NCBI GenBank assembly: GCA_964369235.1
Contig: CAYJEQ010000006.1
Coordinates: 1-64,000 of the forward strand
Length of the DNA stretch: 64,000 nt
Reading direction: 5' to 3'
Source: CAYJEQ01 sp964369235
GTDB taxonomy: Bacteria; Bacillota; Clostridia; Oscillospirales; Ruminococcaceae
The notes under the pieces were generated by a model. The model did no database searches and had not been told where the DNA came from. It worked only from the letters and a program-made list of their open reading frames with translations. Positions 44,602-53,079 of the stretch are shown here, piece by piece; the first letter of the stretch is position 1; each line of letters opens with the position of its first letter. Both the position numbers and the translations under genes were made by a program.

Positions 44602-45348
44602 CTATAAAAGATTAGCTTTTTTATCAATGTAACACAGCCCTATAAGCACTACTATGGCTGTAACACCAGTAATCAAAATTCTCACCATTATATCAAAAAA
44701 TCCATCGGCTGTATTAGCCTCATCTGGTTGCATTACAAGGCTGTACTCAAAATTAATATTCTCCAGTGGAATGTCAGTGTTTTTTGTTACTGCTTCCATT
44801 AAATCTTCCTCTAAATTACTGCCAATACTTTCTAAATCAGCAAGGGGAAGGGTGTTACTATAGGCATAATCCCTATTCATAAAGGCAGTAATATAGCTAC
44901 CATCATCTAGCTTTACTAGGTAGTATTCCCCATATAAAAATTTATATATAAAGAAAGGATCGTCGGTGTAATTGTCCAGACGGGTAATACGATTTCTATT
45001 TTTATAGCTCGAGCCACCTATGGTGGTATCGTCGGAATTTTTTAGCTGATAGTAGCCTATGGGGATGATTTCCTCAGTTTGTACATTGTAAACGGTAAGA
45101 GGGAGATCTGCGTCGTAGTCGTAGTTTTCGTTACCTATTATATAGGAGGATTTAAAAACTGGCACAGTGTCATCGCCGAATTTCCCCACATAGTTCATGT
45201 GGTAGCCATCATTTATTTCCTCTGCTGAAACCTTAGTGGCAAAACGGTCGGTAATATGTTTTGTAGGGGTGTTAATAAATACAAATACCACAATAAATAC
45301 ACCTAGTAGAAGCAGTGATATTCCTATAGTTTTTTTAATTAATTTCAT
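44602..45348 (-). CDS. Unknown membrane protein with extracytoplasmic domain
   Basis: A 248-aa protein with one hydrophobic segment at about 8-26 and another at about 219-239. A soluble domain of some 190 residues lies between them, rich in Tyr, Asp and Asn, probably outside the cell. No family is recognised. ATG 45348 is preceded by AAAGGA at the long spacing of 12. It stands between the SUKH gene and a second small membrane protein. Confidence 0.7.
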   Translation of the reverse strand: MKLIKKTIGISLLLLGVFIVVFVFINTPTKHITDRFATKVSAEEINDGYHMNYVGKFGDDTVPVFKSSYIIGNENYDYDADLPLTVYNVQTEEIIPIGYYQLKNSDDTTIGGSSYKNRNRITRLDNYTDDPFFIYKFLYGEYYLVKLDDGSYITAFMNRDYAYSNTLPLADLESIGSNLEEDLMEAVTKNTDIPLENINFEYSLVMQPDEANTADGFFDIMVRILITGVTAIVVLIGLCYIDKKANLL

Positions 45349-45380
45349 CTTTGTGATTATTCCTTTACTGAGTTTAAGTC

Positions 45381-45875
45381 TTAGTTTTTAATTGGTGAAG
45401 TTAGCTGGGTATAGAGAAACTCCTCTAAAGAGTCAGCTATTTTTCTGCCGAAAATCCATATGCTTCCCTCATCTATATGTATCTGAAAGAAATCATGTTC
45501 TGAGGCTTCCATAAAACACAGTTTTCTGCCATCTTTTAAAATTTCCATAATATCTGTTCGTGAGCCACCAAACTGGAAATCCTCATCATAGTCCTCAAAA
45601 TATAGTGCTACAATTTCATAGGGGTGTAATAGGCTGTAGCGATAACGGTAATCATCTCTGTTATTAGTGTAAAGCTGTCCTACCCCAACTTCTTTATAAA
45701 GCTGTAACAGGGAGGAAGGCAGAGTAATACCTAGAAGCTTCTCTGCTTTGGTAATATACTCAAAAGCGCTATCCTTTAATGGGAAGAAGCTATGTCCTTC
45801 TTGGTTATTTTCATCTAGGTCAGCCTCATCTAAATCTCTATAGATAAAGGGTTTAAAAAAATCGTAGTTTGCCAT
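45381..45875 (-). CDS. SUKH (SMI1/KNR4)-family protein
   Basis: A 164-aa protein with the SUKH core: AEKLLGITLPSSLLQLYKEVGVGQL, then YSLLHPYEIVALYFEDYDEDFQFGGS and a HIDEGSIWIFGRKIADSLEEFL end. Bacterial SUKH proteins commonly serve as immunity proteins for contact-dependent or secreted nuclease toxins. No toxin gene is seen next to it. It is first in a likely three-gene operon with two unknown membrane proteins. Confidence 0.8.
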   Translation of the reverse strand: MANYDFFKPFIYRDLDEADLDENNQEGHSFFPLKDSAFEYITKAEKLLGITLPSSLLQLYKEVGVGQLYTNNRDDYRYRYSLLHPYEIVALYFEDYDEDFQFGGSRTDIMEILKDGRKLCFMEASEHDFFQIHIDEGSIWIFGRKIADSLEEFLYTQLTSPIKN

Positions 45876-46286
45876 TATAGTTCTCCTTAAATTAATTGTT
45901 TTCTAGTCGGTTAAACAAACACATAAAAAAACCCAACATAGCTCCTACATCAAGGGATATGTTGGCTTCTATTATTACTATAATATGACTTTTAAAAGAC
46001 TATGTCAATAGTAGGATAGGTGGCTATTATAACTTTCTTTAATCTTAGATTTGGGTATTATGTTTATTAAATCTATAGTATAGCTAATCATCTAGGGATA
46101 GCACTAGTATAAAGGTCGTAACCAGTAGATTAGCAGAAAAACTAAGGCAGAACATTGTCACAGTAGTGGCAGTTCTGTAGTATAAATAGCTAAAAAATAT
46201 TATTAAATTATCACAGTGATTGAAGGACTGCTTTAACTATAGTATCATTAACGGTAAGGGAATACCTTAGAAAGGAGAGGGGTATT
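45876..46286. other. Non-coding region with relic of a citG end
   Basis: 411 bp without an intact gene. It has a CCCAACATA...TATGTTGG hairpin (45929-45966), similar to the terminator at 31951, and a relic of a citG 3' end (46084-46137). TTGAAG and TATCAT near 46222-46250, 17 bases apart, may promote the next gene. Confidence 0.55.
46084..46137 (-). pseudogene. Relic of a citG 3' end
   Basis: On the minus strand this reads SANLLVTTFILVLSLDD-stop. It is closely similar to the last residues of CitXG (SADLLAMTFMLVLSLEE). Nothing upstream continues the gene, so it is a decayed duplicate. Confidence 0.7.
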
Positions 46287-46727
46287 ATGGTTAAAAAAAT
46301 AATTGTATGTTTACTAACTACAGCACTGGTAATAAGCCTAGGGTATAATGCTATGGTAATTACCCAGCCAAAACCACAGGAGGTTATTATCCAGTTATCA
46401 GCACCTAGCCAAGAAGGGGTTTACCTACTACATAATGTTAGCAATATGGAAAATCCCCAGGAGTATTTTGACCTAGCTTTTCAGACCCTTAATATTCAGG
46501 AGCCACAGCAGGTAGATAGGGTATTTGCCCAGGGAGATGTGGATTTAAAAACACAGGAGGCTATATCAGGGGTTATAGTTAATGGTAAATCTTTCTTTTT
46601 CACAGAGGAGGGTAATTTCTTTGCATATACTGGACAGGTAGGAGAAGATAGTAAAATCTATCAGCTACCTGATAATACAGCAGAAGTGTTAAAGGGATAT
46701 GTAGAGCTGATTAATAGTAAGGCTTAG
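46287..46727 (+). CDS. Small exported or membrane-anchored protein, unknown
   Basis: A 146-aa protein with one N-terminal hydrophobic segment (IIVCLLTTALVISLGYNAMVI), without a lipobox, followed by a soluble domain of about 115 residues. No family is recognised. ATG 46287 follows AAAGGAGAGG. It is monocistronic and followed after 11 bases by copy 2 of the 256-bp hairpin repeat. The DUF3137-type gene is followed by copy 1 in the same way. Confidence 0.7.
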   Translation: MVKKIIVCLLTTALVISLGYNAMVITQPKPQEVIIQLSAPSQEGVYLLHNVSNMENPQEYFDLAFQTLNIQEPQQVDRVFAQGDVDLKTQEAISGVIVNGKSFFFTEEGNFFAYTGQVGEDSKIYQLPDNTAEVLKGYVELINSKA

Positions 46728-46738
46728 ATTTATTATAT

Positions 46739-46994
46739 AAAGCCTGCTGAACAACCCAAAAACATACTTATAGGTTTATTTAATATGTTTTTGGGTGTTT
46801 CAGGGTGCAAAGTTTTTAATCCATTATTATAAAAACTTTGCACTCTGAATTTGGAGTATAGCTCCAAATTCAGGCAGGCAGTCAATCAATGCACCTGTTA
46901 ACCTCAAAACGCCCTTGTTTTGAGGTTAAATCCCCACAATATTGTGGGGATTTGTAACTGTGTGCTTAGCACCCAGTTATTCAGTAAGCATTAT
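46739..46994. repeat. 256-bp six-hairpin repeat, copy 2
   Basis: Ungapped match to 42613-42868. The fifth hairpin shows a compensatory double change. The sixth stem has one mismatch (AACTGTGTGC against GCACCCAGTT). Same orientation relative to the upstream plus-strand gene. Confidence 0.92.
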
Positions 46995-47003
46995 ATATAA
47001 TAA

Positions 47004-47048
47004 AACAGGGTATATCTTTTGATAATTAGTCAAAGGATATACCCTGTT
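47004..47048 (-). terminator. Terminator after the torD-like gene
   Basis: A long stem AACAGGGTATATC/GATATACCCTGTT is followed by TTTTATTATA on the minus strand. Confidence 0.75.
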
Positions 47049-47088
47049 AAATATTGGGGTAAAACACCCCAACAACTCATATAGAACA

Positions 47089-47763
47089 TTATAGACTAGC
47101 TACTAACTCATTTACAACCTCTAGGTCATATTTTAGAAACTCCACCAGTGCTTTAGTGGATAGTTTGTAAAAGTCATAGGTAGCTGCTTTATCTACATTC
47201 TGGCTAAAAGCCTCCACCCATTTTAAAGGGTGATTTCCTAGGAAATCTCTACTGTCCTGTAGCAGTTCTTTTACCTCTTTAATTGGACGGTTTTTAGCGA
47301 TTAGCTCCTCTATCTTAGAGGATAGAAAGTATAGAAACTCCAGTTCGTAGGCAATGTGATCGTCAGGAATACTGTCCTTACGCTCCACCTGAAGATTATA
47401 CTTAGAATATTCCTGTCGCACCTGCTGGGTAACCTTGTCAAAAAGATGGCGTCTAGGGGATAGATATACCGATTCAAACAGGGAGGCTGGGGGGCTTTTA
47501 GGGCCGATAAAGAGAAAAGTAAACTCTGCTCTTAACTCACCTAGAATATCCTTAGTTGTGTTTTGCTGTAGGGATTTTGCTAGCTTTGAGATAAGCTCTT
47601 CCCACTGTAGTAGCTCATTGTTCTCCCCTGTATTAAAGCTCTCAATTAGCTCTAATATATCCTTAGTAGGAAGGGCGTAGTATAAATCTCTAAAGAATTT
47701 ATACACCTGTGTTCTATCAGAGATAAATCCCTGTAAAATCTCATATTTTTCTTGTTTTTTCAT
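47089..47763 (-). CDS. TorD/DmsD-family molybdoenzyme chaperone
   Basis: A 224-aa helical chaperone. TorD-family proteins bind the Tat signal and the apoenzyme of a molybdoenzyme until the cofactor is inserted. Marks are ELRAEFTFLFIGPKSPPASLFESVYLSP and the conserved PDDHIAYELEFLYFLS, followed by a Leu-rich helical C-terminus. It is the last gene of the cluster that encodes the molybdoenzyme and its ferredoxin subunits. A terminator follows. Confidence 0.9.
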   Translation of the reverse strand: MKKQEKYEILQGFISDRTQVYKFFRDLYYALPTKDILELIESFNTGENNELLQWEELISKLAKSLQQNTTKDILGELRAEFTFLFIGPKSPPASLFESVYLSPRRHLFDKVTQQVRQEYSKYNLQVERKDSIPDDHIAYELEFLYFLSSKIEELIAKNRPIKEVKELLQDSRDFLGNHPLKWVEAFSQNVDKAATYDFYKLSTKALVEFLKYDLEVVNELVASL

Positions 47764-47805
47764 AAATGTAAGTTCCTTTTGTGATTGTGGTTATTTATGT
47801 GGTTG

Positions 47806-48861
47806 CTAAATAATAGGCTTGGTTTTGCTTTTATAATCAACATTATAGTTTGTTTTCTTGGGCTTTCTGCTACAGTAAATGCACAGCTCCCCCTTATGGC
47901 TAAAGGGTAAAGGCTTCTTGCAATCAGGGCAGAGTTTTAGCTTTATACTATGGCTGGTTTGTAGGGTGGTTTTATCAAGGTCTATAATAGGCTTTGTTAT
48001 AGCATTATTATTACAGACTTTTTTACAGACATCACAGTGGATACAGTCTAGGCTATTATGGTAAAGTACCCCACTGGTATCACTATTATAATCTATGGAT
48101 ATTGCCTTGACAGGGCATAGTAGCTGACAGTGTTTACAGCCATTACAATCTTCCGTTACTGCCAAGGACTGGATTTTGTAGGATTTATCCCATTGAGAAA
48201 TCTCTCTGGACAGTAGCTCTTTAATGGCAGTAAGCTGGTTACCCTCCTTAGGGAGAATGTAGCTGGCACTATTTAGTGCTTCTTTTTTAATCTGGGTAAA
48301 GAAGGCTCTCCTTGATAGTAGTTCCTCACTGGTATCCATTAGTAAATCCTTATCTACTACAGTAATATCTCTACCTGTAAATAAGCTTATCTTTTGGGCT
48401 AAACTTTCCACTAGTTGGGATTTTTTCTGGGGGCAGTCCTTACAAGGGGTTAAGTCTAACATTAGATGGGTTTTAATAGACAGATACATATAAACAATGG
48501 GAGGTAGCTCTGCAATACAGTGAAGCTGGTGACAGCCCTGTATTTCTGAGCTACTACAACCAAATAGCACAGCCTCTTTATCTCCTTTGTCTAGGATTTT
48601 CTCATAGCTGTCATTGGTGGTTAAGGCGCTGTTAATACAGACCTTAGTACAGACCTTACAGCCCTTACATAGATCTTTGTTATAAACAGGTACTCTATCA
48701 TCTTCCTTAAAGGTCAAAGCGTCTGAGTGACAAACCGATACACAATTGTCACAGGTGAATTTTCTCTGGGATTTATTTATACATATATCTCTATTAAACT
48801 GAGGTGTATTTATATTATCTAACTTATTATAAACATACCCAAAAACTAAATTGTTTACCAT
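47806..48861 (-). CDS. Multi-cluster 4Fe-4S ferredoxin-like protein
   Basis: A 351-aa soluble protein with Cys-rich blocks. The N-terminal CDNCVSVC and CKGCKVCTKVC form a ferredoxin pair. A middle region of about 130 residues carries CxxC motifs (CKDC). A second pair follows (CNGCKHCQLLCPVKAI and CIHCDVCKKVCNNNAI), then a C-terminal CPDCKKP...CIYC that looks like a zinc ribbon. There are no membrane segments. It lies between the DmsB-like subunit and the TorD chaperone, where many related clusters have a membrane quinol-binding subunit. It probably carries electrons to the enzyme from a cytoplasmic or membrane donor. The exact family is not recognised. Confidence 0.8.
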   Translation of the reverse strand: MVNNLVFGYVYNKLDNINTPQFNRDICINKSQRKFTCDNCVSVCHSDALTFKEDDRVPVYNKDLCKGCKVCTKVCINSALTTNDSYEKILDKGDKEAVLFGCSSSEIQGCHQLHCIAELPPIVYMYLSIKTHLMLDLTPCKDCPQKKSQLVESLAQKISLFTGRDITVVDKDLLMDTSEELLSRRAFFTQIKKEALNSASYILPKEGNQLTAIKELLSREISQWDKSYKIQSLAVTEDCNGCKHCQLLCPVKAISIDYNSDTSGVLYHNSLDCIHCDVCKKVCNNNAITKPIIDLDKTTLQTSHSIKLKLCPDCKKPLPFSHKGELCIYCSRKPKKTNYNVDYKSKTKPII

Positions 48862-48930
48862 GTTTTCCTTTCGTTATAGTATGCTTCCTGTAGGGTTAGT
48901 ACAGGAAGCATACATTAAACTTACAAAAAT

Positions 48931-49455
48931 CTACTTAACAAATCTCATTGCTGCTTTGTTTTCTGTGTCTGGGAAGCCTTCTGTAGAGGTGGATACTACT
49001 CCCTTAGGGAATTTCTCTAGCTCTGCTACTTCACCATAGGTTAGTACCTTCATAGGACATCCATCAACACAGGCTGGATTTTCCCCAGCTGCTAGTCTAT
49101 CCTGACAGAAATCACATTTCATTGCAATTTTGGAAGTTTCGTCAAACTTAGGTGCGCCATATGGACAGGCTGATAGACAGCTCTGACATCCGATACAGGT
49201 AGCGTAATCGGTGATTACAATACCATTTTCTGTGTTCTTGGAGATAGCTGCCACTGGACAGGCTGGAACACAGCTTGGGTTCTCACAGTGAGCACAGCTA
49301 GAAGTTAGGTAAGGTGCAGTTGAACGCTCCTCAAAACTCTCTGCTGTTCTCAGTGAAATACCTACTGGGGAATTATTTCTAGCTTGACAGGCAGTTTCAC
49401 AACCTTGACAGCCTATACAATATCTCTGATCTAATAAAAAACCTAATTGTGCCAT
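48931..49455 (-). CDS. DmsB-like 4Fe-4S electron-transfer subunit
   Basis: A 174-aa protein with four Cys clusters of the DmsB/NrfC type: CIGCQGCETACQARN, CAHCENPSCVPACPVAAI, CIGCQSCLSACPYGAP and CDFCQDRLAAGENPACVDGCP. This subunit passes electrons to the molybdenum subunit encoded upstream. I chose ATG 49455; an in-frame ATG four codons earlier lies directly on the ribosome site. The base-paired leader is described separately. Confidence 0.93.
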   Translation of the reverse strand: MAQLGFLLDQRYCIGCQGCETACQARNNSPVGISLRTAESFEERSTAPYLTSSCAHCENPSCVPACPVAAISKNTENGIVITDYATCIGCQSCLSACPYGAPKFDETSKIAMKCDFCQDRLAAGENPACVDGCPMKVLTYGEVAELEKFPKGVVSTSTEGFPDTENKAAMRFVK

Positions 49456-49513
49456 ATTTATGACCATTCCTTTCTTCTAAAAACACACTACAACCACAAA
49501 AATGGTCATAAAT
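49456..49513 (-). promoter_or_regulatory. Leader hairpin around the ribosome site of the DmsB-like gene
   Basis: On the minus strand ATTTATGACCATT (49513-49501) can pair perfectly over 13 bp with AATGGTCATAAAT (49468-49456), which ends at the start codon. The ribosome site AAAGGA lies in the 32-base loop. This could control access to the start codon. Confidence 0.5.
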
Positions 49514-49697
49514 GTGCCATGTTTTTCGGTTGTCAGCCGTGGCTGACGAGAAAAACGGCTTTTGAATAGCTTAAGTTTGAAAATTTATTTTCAAACTTGA
49601 CCATTCCTTTCTTTAATAGCACACACAACCATAAAAAATGGTCATAAATGTGCCATGTTTTTCGGTTGTCAGCCGTGGCTGACGAGAAAAACGGCTT
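49491..49697. repeat. 71/72-bp direct repeats in the dmsA-dmsB gap
   Basis: 49491-49561 and 49626-49697 are almost identical. Each contains AATGGTCATAAATGTGCCATG and a hairpin made of GTTTTTC..GTCAGCC and GGCTGAC..GAAAAAC. Between them is a stem AGTTTGAAAAT/ATTTTCAAACT. The minus-strand message between the two enzyme subunits would carry all of this. Confidence 0.85.
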
Positions 49698-49710
49698 GTG
49701 ATAGTTTAAA

Positions 49711-51969
49711 CTATATTTTGCTGATTTCTACTAGGTTGGTGTGGTAGGTAGAGCCTCCACCCATGTCAGCTAGTCTATCAGATGTTAGCTGGTTAACACT
49801 TGTGCCACCTTCAATTAACTTAGGCCAAGGACAGTTAAATGCAAGTAGTGTGCCCTGACGGGTTGTATCACTGCTAACCTTTGCAATTAGAACAGTTTGT
49901 CCTCTATCATTATAAACATTTAGCTTGTCCCCATCGTTAATTCCACGAGCAGCAGCGTCCTCTGTATTTACAAAAACTACTGGAGGGCCCATTAACTCCT
50001 GAATCTGTGGGATACTGTGCATCTGGCTGTTTACAAGGTTCTTAGTTGCTGGTGTAATTAGAGTTAGTGGATATTTAGCAAATAGCTCAGGAGCAGCATC
50101 TTTACTTTCTGCTGTTGGCACATATTCTGCCACAGGATTAAAGCCAGCTGCCTGTAGGCTCTCAGAATAGAACTCAATCTTACCAGATGGAGTTTTAAAT
50201 TCCTTGTTGCCATAAGGTGTAGCAATATCAAGCTTAGCAAAGCCGTCAGTTTTTAGCTTATCGTAGGTAATACCCTGTGCTACTAGAGTATCTACATCAA
50301 GCATGATTTCCATAGCCTGTGCTGTAGTTCTATCAAATACCTCATCGGTATAACCCATAGCCTTTGCAATCATGTTAAAGACTTCCATGTTGCTCTTGCT
50401 TTCCCCAAGGGCTGGGATAGCTGGCTGGTTGTATCTTACATACCATCCTAGGTAATCCTGATTTAAATCTTCATACTCAAAGAAGGTAGAAGCAGGTAGG
50501 ATAATATCAGCATAGTCAGCTGTGTCGGTTCTAAAGATATCGGTAACAACAGTAAATAGATCTTCTCTAGCTAGACCCTGACGAACTAGTCCTACATTCT
50601 GAGTAATAGCTACAGGGTTACTGTTATAAACCATTAACACAGTAATAGGTAGCTCCTTAGTAGTGTCTAGGCCACCTGTTAGGGCTTTGCCGATTTCGTT
50701 CATGTTAATATGTCTTAGATCCATACCTTCTACAAACTCAGAGCCTGTTAGCTTGGAGTAAGCAGGTGTCCAGTAAGCACCATTAATATAAACATAACCA
50801 CTGTTATCACCCATACCGATTGTACCAACTAGAGCCGGTAGAAGGGTAAGAGCACGAACCATAGTACCACCGTTGGAGTTTCTCTGCATACCGTAGCCGA
50901 TTCTTAAAATAGAAGGCTTAGTAGTTGCATACTCTGTAGCAAAGTCAATAATCTCCTGTGTAGTAACGCCGGTGATTTCTGCCGCCATTTCCAGTGTATA
51001 CTTACTAGCTTCTGCAGCTAGCTCATCAAAACCGATGGTGTTAGCAGCAATATATTCCTTATCCTGTAAATCATTCTGGATAATGTAGTTTGCCACTGCT
51101 AGGGCAAAAGCTGCGTCGGTACCAGGCTTAATCTGGATAAACTGATCTGCAAAGTTTGCAATAGGTGTTCTAACAGGGTTTACAACTAGGATTTTACCAC
51201 CATTTTCCTTACATTCCTTGATGAATTTTAAGGCATGTACATTAGTAGCAGCTTCGTTTACACCCCAAGATACATATAGCTTGGTGTTGGCATACTGTTC
51301 TGGATCTACGCCGTTATCAGCACCATAGGTAAATGGAATAGCCTTATCGCCAGCTAGTGTACAGACATTTCTATCCAGTCTGGAAGCACCGATCTTATTA
51401 AAGAAGGCTTCTGGAGCACCGTAGTTTTGAATCATACCTAGGTTACCAGAATAGCTATAAGGTAGTACAGTTTCAGAACCGTGGGTATCTATAGCTTCCT
51501 TAGTTTTTGTAGCAATGGTTTCTAGAGCTTCTTCCCATGTAATCTGCTCGAATTTACCTTCGCCCTTTGCTCCAACTCTCTTCATTGGATATAGGATTCT
51601 GTCTGGGGAATAAACCCAGCTCATATAGTGGTTCATCTTAACACATAGACCACCATCGGTAATAGGGTTAGCCTTGTTACCAGAGATTTTAACCAGTTTA
51701 CCATCTACAACCTCTGAAATAATAGAACAGGTATCATGGCAGTTTCTTGGACATGCCTGATGTGTTAGTACACCTGTTGCAGCAGCAGTAGGAGCTGGTG
51801 TGGCTGTTGGTGCTGGGGTTTCTACTGTGGAGGATTCTTCGGTAGAAGAACATCCCACAAGTCCCATCATAGCAGCGGAACCTGCAACGGCAGCACTACT
51901 TTTTAAAAAACTTCTTCTTGTTACAAGTTTTTCAGTAAAAAACTTGCTTACTTTATCTTGAATTTTCAC
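49711..51969 (-). CDS. DMSO-reductase-family molybdopterin oxidoreductase, catalytic subunit, exported lipoprotein
   Basis: A 752-aa enzyme starting at GTG 51969 (AGGAGG upstream). The N-terminus is a Tat signal (TRRSFLK, R18-R19) ending in a lipobox (GLVGC, Cys40), followed by a Thr/Pro/Ala linker. It should therefore sit outside the membrane as a lipoprotein. Four Cys at 73, 77, 81 and 109 hold a 4Fe-4S cluster. C203 in NVCTLAGDKA is a candidate molybdenum ligand, although this is not certain. Domains continue through GMGDNSGYVYINGA to the C-terminal molydopterin-dinucleotide binding domain. The substrate is unknown; DMSO, polysulfide, thiosulfate and others are possible. Confidence 0.9.
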   Translation of the reverse strand: MKIQDKVSKFFTEKLVTRRSFLKSSAAVAGSAAMMGLVGCSSTEESSTVETPAPTATPAPTAAATGVLTHQACPRNCHDTCSIISEVVDGKLVKISGNKANPITDGGLCVKMNHYMSWVYSPDRILYPMKRVGAKGEGKFEQITWEEALETIATKTKEAIDTHGSETVLPYSYSGNLGMIQNYGAPEAFFNKIGASRLDRNVCTLAGDKAIPFTYGADNGVDPEQYANTKLYVSWGVNEAATNVHALKFIKECKENGGKILVVNPVRTPIANFADQFIQIKPGTDAAFALAVANYIIQNDLQDKEYIAANTIGFDELAAEASKYTLEMAAEITGVTTQEIIDFATEYATTKPSILRIGYGMQRNSNGGTMVRALTLLPALVGTIGMGDNSGYVYINGAYWTPAYSKLTGSEFVEGMDLRHINMNEIGKALTGGLDTTKELPITVLMVYNSNPVAITQNVGLVRQGLAREDLFTVVTDIFRTDTADYADIILPASTFFEYEDLNQDYLGWYVRYNQPAIPALGESKSNMEVFNMIAKAMGYTDEVFDRTTAQAMEIMLDVDTLVAQGITYDKLKTDGFAKLDIATPYGNKEFKTPSGKIEFYSESLQAAGFNPVAEYVPTAESKDAAPELFAKYPLTLITPATKNLVNSQMHSIPQIQELMGPPVVFVNTEDAAARGINDGDKLNVYNDRGQTVLIAKVSSDTTRQGTLLAFNCPWPKLIEGGTSVNQLTSDRLADMGGGSTYHTNLVEISKI

Positions 51970-52016
51970 GATTACCTCCTGATAGGTTTATTTTTACGCA
52001 CAAAAGTGCACAGTAA

Positions 52017-52045
52017 ATTATAATACATCATTGTTAAAAAATCAA
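52017..52045 (-). promoter_or_regulatory. Promoter of the molybdoenzyme operon
   Basis: TTGATT and TATAAT lie 17 bases apart on the minus strand, about 50 bases before the GTG start. The 282-bp gap to mobA contains no other clear signal. Confidence 0.6.
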
Positions 52046-52251
52046 CACAAAATTGCGAGATATTTACATTACAATCAAAATAATCCAATGCTATGTTGAA
52101 TTATTACCTAATATCATATATAATAATCCTTAAATTATACAGAATACAGAGCAGTAGAGGGTGAATTTATCTGCCTATAAGTTTTGTTTTGTCATTATAA
52201 AACCTATGGGGCAACGCCTCACAAACCATTAAGTAAGGAATGATCATTTAT

Positions 52252-52929
52252 ATGGAAGATTTTAGCCAGAAAAAACTATTTAAATCAGATAATGAATATA
52301 AACGCTCCCATCAGGATTTTAAGGACGCCAGTAGTCTTAATCTGGACAGTGGGAATTTTTCTAGTAAAGATACAGCAGTAGTGGTGCTGGCTGGAGGCAA
52401 GGGTAGACGCTTTAACAATCAGGATAAAGCCTCCCTAGAAATTGGTGGAGAGAGCTTTATTAATCGAATATATAATCAGCTAGGTAGCTTTGAGAAAAAA
52501 TACCTGTCATTAGCCAGCCACAGAGAGCACAGTGGTTTTGATGGTATTATTACCGACCAGTTTAGTGATAAAGGCCCAGTAGGGGCGATTATTTCGGTAT
52601 TAGAGGAAGTAAGGGAGGAGTATATTCTATTTATCCCCTGTGATATGCCCCTTATTAAAGAAGAGGTACTACAGACATTTATTACAGCCTTAAAAACAGC
52701 TAATTGTGAAGCTATAATAGCCTGTGATGAGAATAATAAGATACATCCATTACTGTGTGCAGTAAATAAAAAAGCCCTAGTAAAAATTCGGGAGGAATTT
52801 TCACAGGACAATCTAAGGGTACTGGCAGTGTTTAAAAAGCTAGATACCTACACCCTACAGGTAGATAGCAAATTCCTAGTTAATATAAACACTAAGGAAG
52901 ATTTACAGCTGGCTGAAAGATATCTGTAA
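52252..52929 (+). CDS. mobA: Molybdenum cofactor guanylyltransferase
   Basis: A 225-aa enzyme that attaches GMP to molybdopterin to give the dinucleotide form needed by DMSO-reductase-type enzymes. The nucleotide-binding LAGGKGRRF is followed by DKASLEIGGESFI, DKGPVGAI and FIPCDMPLI. The first 40 residues are an extra tail. ATG 52252 is preceded by the recurrent leader spacing; an upstream ATG at 52240 lies on the ribosome site. It is divergent from the molybdoenzyme operon, which it serves. Confidence 0.92.
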   Translation: MEDFSQKKLFKSDNEYKRSHQDFKDASSLNLDSGNFSSKDTAVVVLAGGKGRRFNNQDKASLEIGGESFINRIYNQLGSFEKKYLSLASHREHSGFDGIITDQFSDKGPVGAIISVLEEVREEYILFIPCDMPLIKEEVLQTFITALKTANCEAIIACDENNKIHPLLCAVNKKALVKIREEFSQDNLRVLAVFKKLDTYTLQVDSKFLVNINTKEDLQLAERYL

Positions 52930-53001
52930 GTTTATATGCTTTTACCCACATGAATTCACCCCAATATTTGACGAAAATCGATTTATTAAAGAAACTATAG
53001 A

Positions 53002-53032
53002 AAAAAGCTGGCACTTACTGTGTCAGCTTTTT
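53002..53032. terminator. Terminator between mobA and the binding-protein gene
   Basis: A 13-bp stem AAAAAGCTGGCAC/GTGTCAGCTTTTT with one mismatch is flanked by A- and T-runs, so it can serve both convergent genes. Confidence 0.85.
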
Positions 53033-53079
53033 ATGGTTTAGGTTGTGTTTTATTTGGGGCTTGCCTTAAGGGTATACTA

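Noticed and set aside
49505..49530. TGGCACATTTATGACC on the minus strand as a second sigma-54 promoter
   Set aside because: The -24 half fits, but the -12 half lacks TTGC; the stretch is part of the leader repeat.
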